64,000 nt of DNA, taken from the NCBI RefSeq assembly GCF_000711695.1, contig NW_013547003.1:147479-211478 (forward strand), read 5' to 3'. The DNA comes from Tilletiaria anomala UBC 951 (Eukaryota > Basidiomycota > Exobasidiomycetes > Georgefischeriales > Tilletiariaceae). Under the pieces are notes generated by a model. It was given only the letters and a program-made list of their open reading frames with translations. It was not told where the DNA came from and ran no database searches. A program made the position numbers and the translations under genes. Positions 61,307 to 64,000 of the stretch are shown one piece after another (position 1 is the stretch's first letter; every line of letters begins with the position of its first letter).

Positions 61307-64000
61307 TTACAAGTAAGTCTCGAGATGACGCAAAGAGCATGTGGTAGAGAACAACGACTGCCATGTGGCCAGGTCGAAAGATTGAAATATTCGGTGCGCC
61401 GACAAGATTGCCAAGCGTTCCACCAAGTTGGATGGTAATTGAGGTGTATAGTAATCAAGAAAGTCGGCAAGCGAGTCAAAGACGTGGTGGGCCAGCAACC
61501 GCTTGAAACCAACGTAATCTCCCCGCTCGATCAAGTATCCAAAATCACCCTCAGGTTGCGCGCAGCGTGCACGAACGGCGTCGCTCTGCAAGAATGTGGC
61601 TGCCACCGTCGCGGTCACCGCCGCCGCTACTTCGGTCGCCTCTTGGAGAAGGTCCAGCGATACGCCTGCGAAGTCGCTCGCTTCCTTTTTCGCCAAGGGG
61701 TTCTCAAAGACCGTCTCGACGGGAATCATCCAGTCAGTGTTAGGCTCCATCGAGATAGGGTGGAAGGCGGGCGAGAGCAAGTCACTGCGGAGCGTGCTGA
61801 GGCCATTCTCGATGCCCCACACCACAGTGTCGTACAGGCCATCCACTGCAGCAAATGCAGAGGATGCGTAGCTGCATGAGTACTCTCACAAAAGAAAGGG
61901 CGCGATAGAGTCAAGCAGTTACTCACTCAAGAGCCAACTCGATGGTGACTGAGCAGTTTGGTTCGCATTTTTGGCCGCAATGCTGAGCAGGTAATCTTCA
62001 TCGATAATCGTCGAGGATGACGACAACAGGAGTTGAGGCGTCCCACCAAATGATCGCTTGTCGTGTCGGCCGCCTTCTCGCTGGTGCTGGGATTTTCCGT
62101 AGTGCTTCTCCGAGTGACCTTCATGATCCTTCTTTCCGTGCCCTTTCTTTTCATGGTTACCATGCTCCTTCTTTCCATGTTCGCCATGCTTCTGGTGACC
62201 TTCGTGCTTTGCTGACTCGTGGTCCTTGTGTCCCTTGTGCTCGTCGTGCTCCTTGTGGCCCTTATGTTCCTTGTGGTCCTTATGGTCCTTGTGGCCCTTG
62301 TGCTCCTCGTGGCCCTCATGTTCCTCGTGGTCCTTATGGTCCTTGTGGCCCTTCTGATCCTTGTGGTTCTTCTGACCCTTGTGGCCCTTGTGACCCTTGT
62401 GACCCTCATGATCGTCGTGCTTCTTGTGGCCCTTGTGATCCTTGCGGCTCTTCTGACCCTTGTGACCCTTGTGATCTTCGTGACCCTTGTGACCCTCGTG
62501 GGTTTCGTGCTCCTCGTGGCCCTTATGGCCCTTGTGGTCCTTGTGGCCTTTGTGACCCTCATGGTCTTCGTGCTCCTTGTGATCGTTGTGATTTCCGTGT
62601 GCTTTGTGACCGCCATGCTCCTTGTCATAGTCACCATCGAGCTTCTTTGGCCTGTGATGGCCGTGATGCTTCGGCGCGTGATGGCCGTAGTGATGGTTCG
62701 GCACATGATGACTGTGATGACCATGCGAGTCGTGGTGATTCTCATGTTTCGGCTCGTGGTGCGTGTGCTGCTTGTGATCACCGTGGTGCTTGCGGTCGCC
62801 GTGATGCTTGTTTCCATCATGACCAGTGTGCTTCTGCCCGTGGTGGTCATGATGCCCCTTTCCATAGTGATTATGATGCTTCGGCCACACGGACGAGGAA
62901 TGGAATTCTTGATCATGTTCGACATGATGCTTCTGGTGTTCAGTGCTATGGTGCGTCTCTGAATCATGGGAATGGTGCTTTTGACCCTTCGGGTGCTTTT
63001 GTGGGGCTGGTGTGGTGGCGGTACTGGCATGGCCATGGGGTGACGCGGAATGTGATTTAGCAAGAGACACGCTAGTCTTGGAAGGAGCAGCGCCTTGCGA
63101 TGGTTTCGCAGGCGCTTTAGGCGGAGCCTTTGGCACACCCGCCCCCCCAACTACACTTCCGTCGCTGGCACCTGGATGTGCCGAGTCAGGCTTGCCACCA
63201 GCCCCGCTACCCTTGGGTGGCTTGTGTCCGGGGGACACTGCCCCAGGTTTCCCGCCTCCACCATTGACTGGCGCAGCCGGATTTGGCGAAGATGCAGAAC
63301 CGGCAGTCTCTTGTGCCTCTTCTCCATCTGCATGTGTTCCTTGTGCACCAGCGGCGGGTGCCCCGTGTCCAGGAGCCGGTTTCTTGACAGGTTCTTTGGG
63401 TGTTCCAGGTTTGGGCGCAGCATGGCCCGCAATAGGTGCGGGAGCAGCGGCGCCGGGTTTGCCAGTAGCGGCCGGAGGTTTGGCTGCGGCACCGCCTTTA
63501 GCAGGCGTTACCGGTTTCTTTGGTGTGGCAGCTGGTGCGTGCGCCGCTGGAGCACTTGCCCCAGCCTTCGGCGCGGATGGAGCCTTGCCAGGGGCCTTTG
63601 CTGGAGTCTTCGGGGCAGCTTTCGGCGGCTTCTTCGCTCCTGCAGCAGGAGGCGCTTTAGCAGGTGCCTTTGGAGCAGCGCCATTAGCAGGGGCTTTGGG
63701 AGGGACTTTCGCTGGAGCTTTCGGCGCAGCAGTAGCAGGAGCTTTGGCGGGCATTTTGGGAGCTGCTTTGGGGGGCGCTTTTGCAGGAGCAGGTTTTGCA
63801 GGGGCAGGCTTTGCAGGAGCCTTGGCAGGTGCGGGTGCCTTAGCAGGAGGTTTGGCAGCAGCAGGAGCCTTTGGAGGAGCAGTCTTGGAAGGAGACTTGG
63901 GAGCAGGCTTGGCTGGAGCCCCCGCTGGTGGCTTCGCTGGTGGCTTCGCTGGAGCCTTCGCTGGAGCCCCCGCTGGAGCCTTCGCTGGAGCCCCCGCTGG
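61307..64000 (-). CDS. Histidine- and Lys-Ala-Pro-repeat protein, 3' part (5' end beyond window)
   Basis: The minus-strand frame enters at the right edge and stays open to about 61920. From 64000 to about 63500 it is a KAPAKAP/PPAK repeat. About 63500-63000 is Pro/Gly/Ala/Lys-rich. About 63000-62640 is His-rich (KHHNHYGKGHHDHHGQKH), and 62640-62080 is a regular three-residue H-x-x repeat (HKGHKDHKEHEGHEEHK). A dibasic site (RHDKR) and a Ser run follow. An intron then leads to a non-repetitive C-terminal domain of about 180 residues ending at 61307 (GLYDTVVWGIENGLSTL, then DWMIPVETVFENPLAKKEA). The splice is either GTGAGT at 61926 to the acceptor before 61845, or GTAACT at 61922 to the acceptor before 61871; both keep frame. 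The start and any signal peptide lie outside the window. No family was recognised. Confidence 0.7.
62080..62640 (-). repeat. Nine-base tandem repeat encoding H-x-x
   Basis: In the coding direction units of the form CAC AAG GNC follow one another for about 560 bp, with His at nearly every third residue and Lys, Glu, Asp or Gly between. It is imperfect at the DNA level, with synonymous and conservative changes among units. Confidence 0.85.
63500..64000 (-). repeat. KAP/PAK-encoding tandem repeat reaching the window edge
   Basis: In the coding direction degenerate GCN CCN GCN AAG units repeat up to the right edge. The last 80 bases are the most regular (alternating GGAGCC / TTCGCT in the given strand). 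It continues outside the window. Confidence 0.8.

Noticed and set aside
62017-63060. 347- and 247-codon plus-strand frames, one looking like a Val/Leu membrane protein
   Set aside because: They are antisense readings of the H-x-x repeat; the minus frame continues on both sides with a spliced C-terminal domain.

Overview
The window is nuclear DNA of a filamentous or dimorphic fungus, most likely a basidiomycete and perhaps of the Ustilaginomycotina. The reasons are many spliceosomal introns of about 50-150 nt with GTNNGY donors, monocistronic genes on both strands, and fungal-type orthologues: LIS1/PAC1, Dbf2/Sid2 kinase, Rgp1, Gcr1_C and MATA-HMG regulators, and a SAT-type non-reducing polyketide synthase. 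The species cannot be named from sequence alone. Exon coordinates were derived by hand from frames, splice signals and family alignment.

Layout, left to right. 1-7.6 kb: an orphan non-reducing PKS whose ketosynthase and acyltransferase are catalytically dead while SAT, product-template, two ACPs and thioesterase look intact. 8.1-9.3 kb: VPS28 (ESCRT-I). 9.3-12.8 kb: long non-coding stretch ending in the INO1 promoter. 12.8-18.9 kb: INO1, a Dbf2/Sid2 mitotic-exit kinase and SPC25 (kinetochore). 20.8-23.0 kb: HMG-box regulator. 23-29.6 kb: gene-poor island with relics of a zinc-finger gene and of a Ty3/gypsy-type retroelement. 29.6-48.8 kb: dense housekeeping block of an alpha/beta-hydrolase-like membrane protein, RGP1, a TLS1/C9orf78 homologue, RPA1, a small mitochondrial-type protein, an AT-hook/Gcr1_C regulator, MFAP1 and a TMEM53/DUF829 protein. 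49-54.5 kb: second gene-poor island with an odd TTCCC-rich segment, one unrecognised gene and a dead copy of a small secreted protein gene. 54.7-60.2 kb: the intact secreted-protein copy, DAHP synthase, NC2-beta (DR1) and LIS1/PAC1. 61.3 kb to the right edge: the 3' part of a very unusual histidine- and Lys-Ala-Pro-repeat protein.

Most genes are conserved housekeeping functions (trafficking, mitosis, replication, splicing, transcription) with no operon-like logic. The points of novelty are the condensation-dead PKS, the secreted-protein duplicate pair, the His-rich repeat protein and the decayed mobile elements. No tailoring enzyme, transporter or pathway regulator flanks the PKS inside the window, so any polyketide partner must lie elsewhere or to the left. 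No rRNA, convincing tRNA or CRISPR array was seen.
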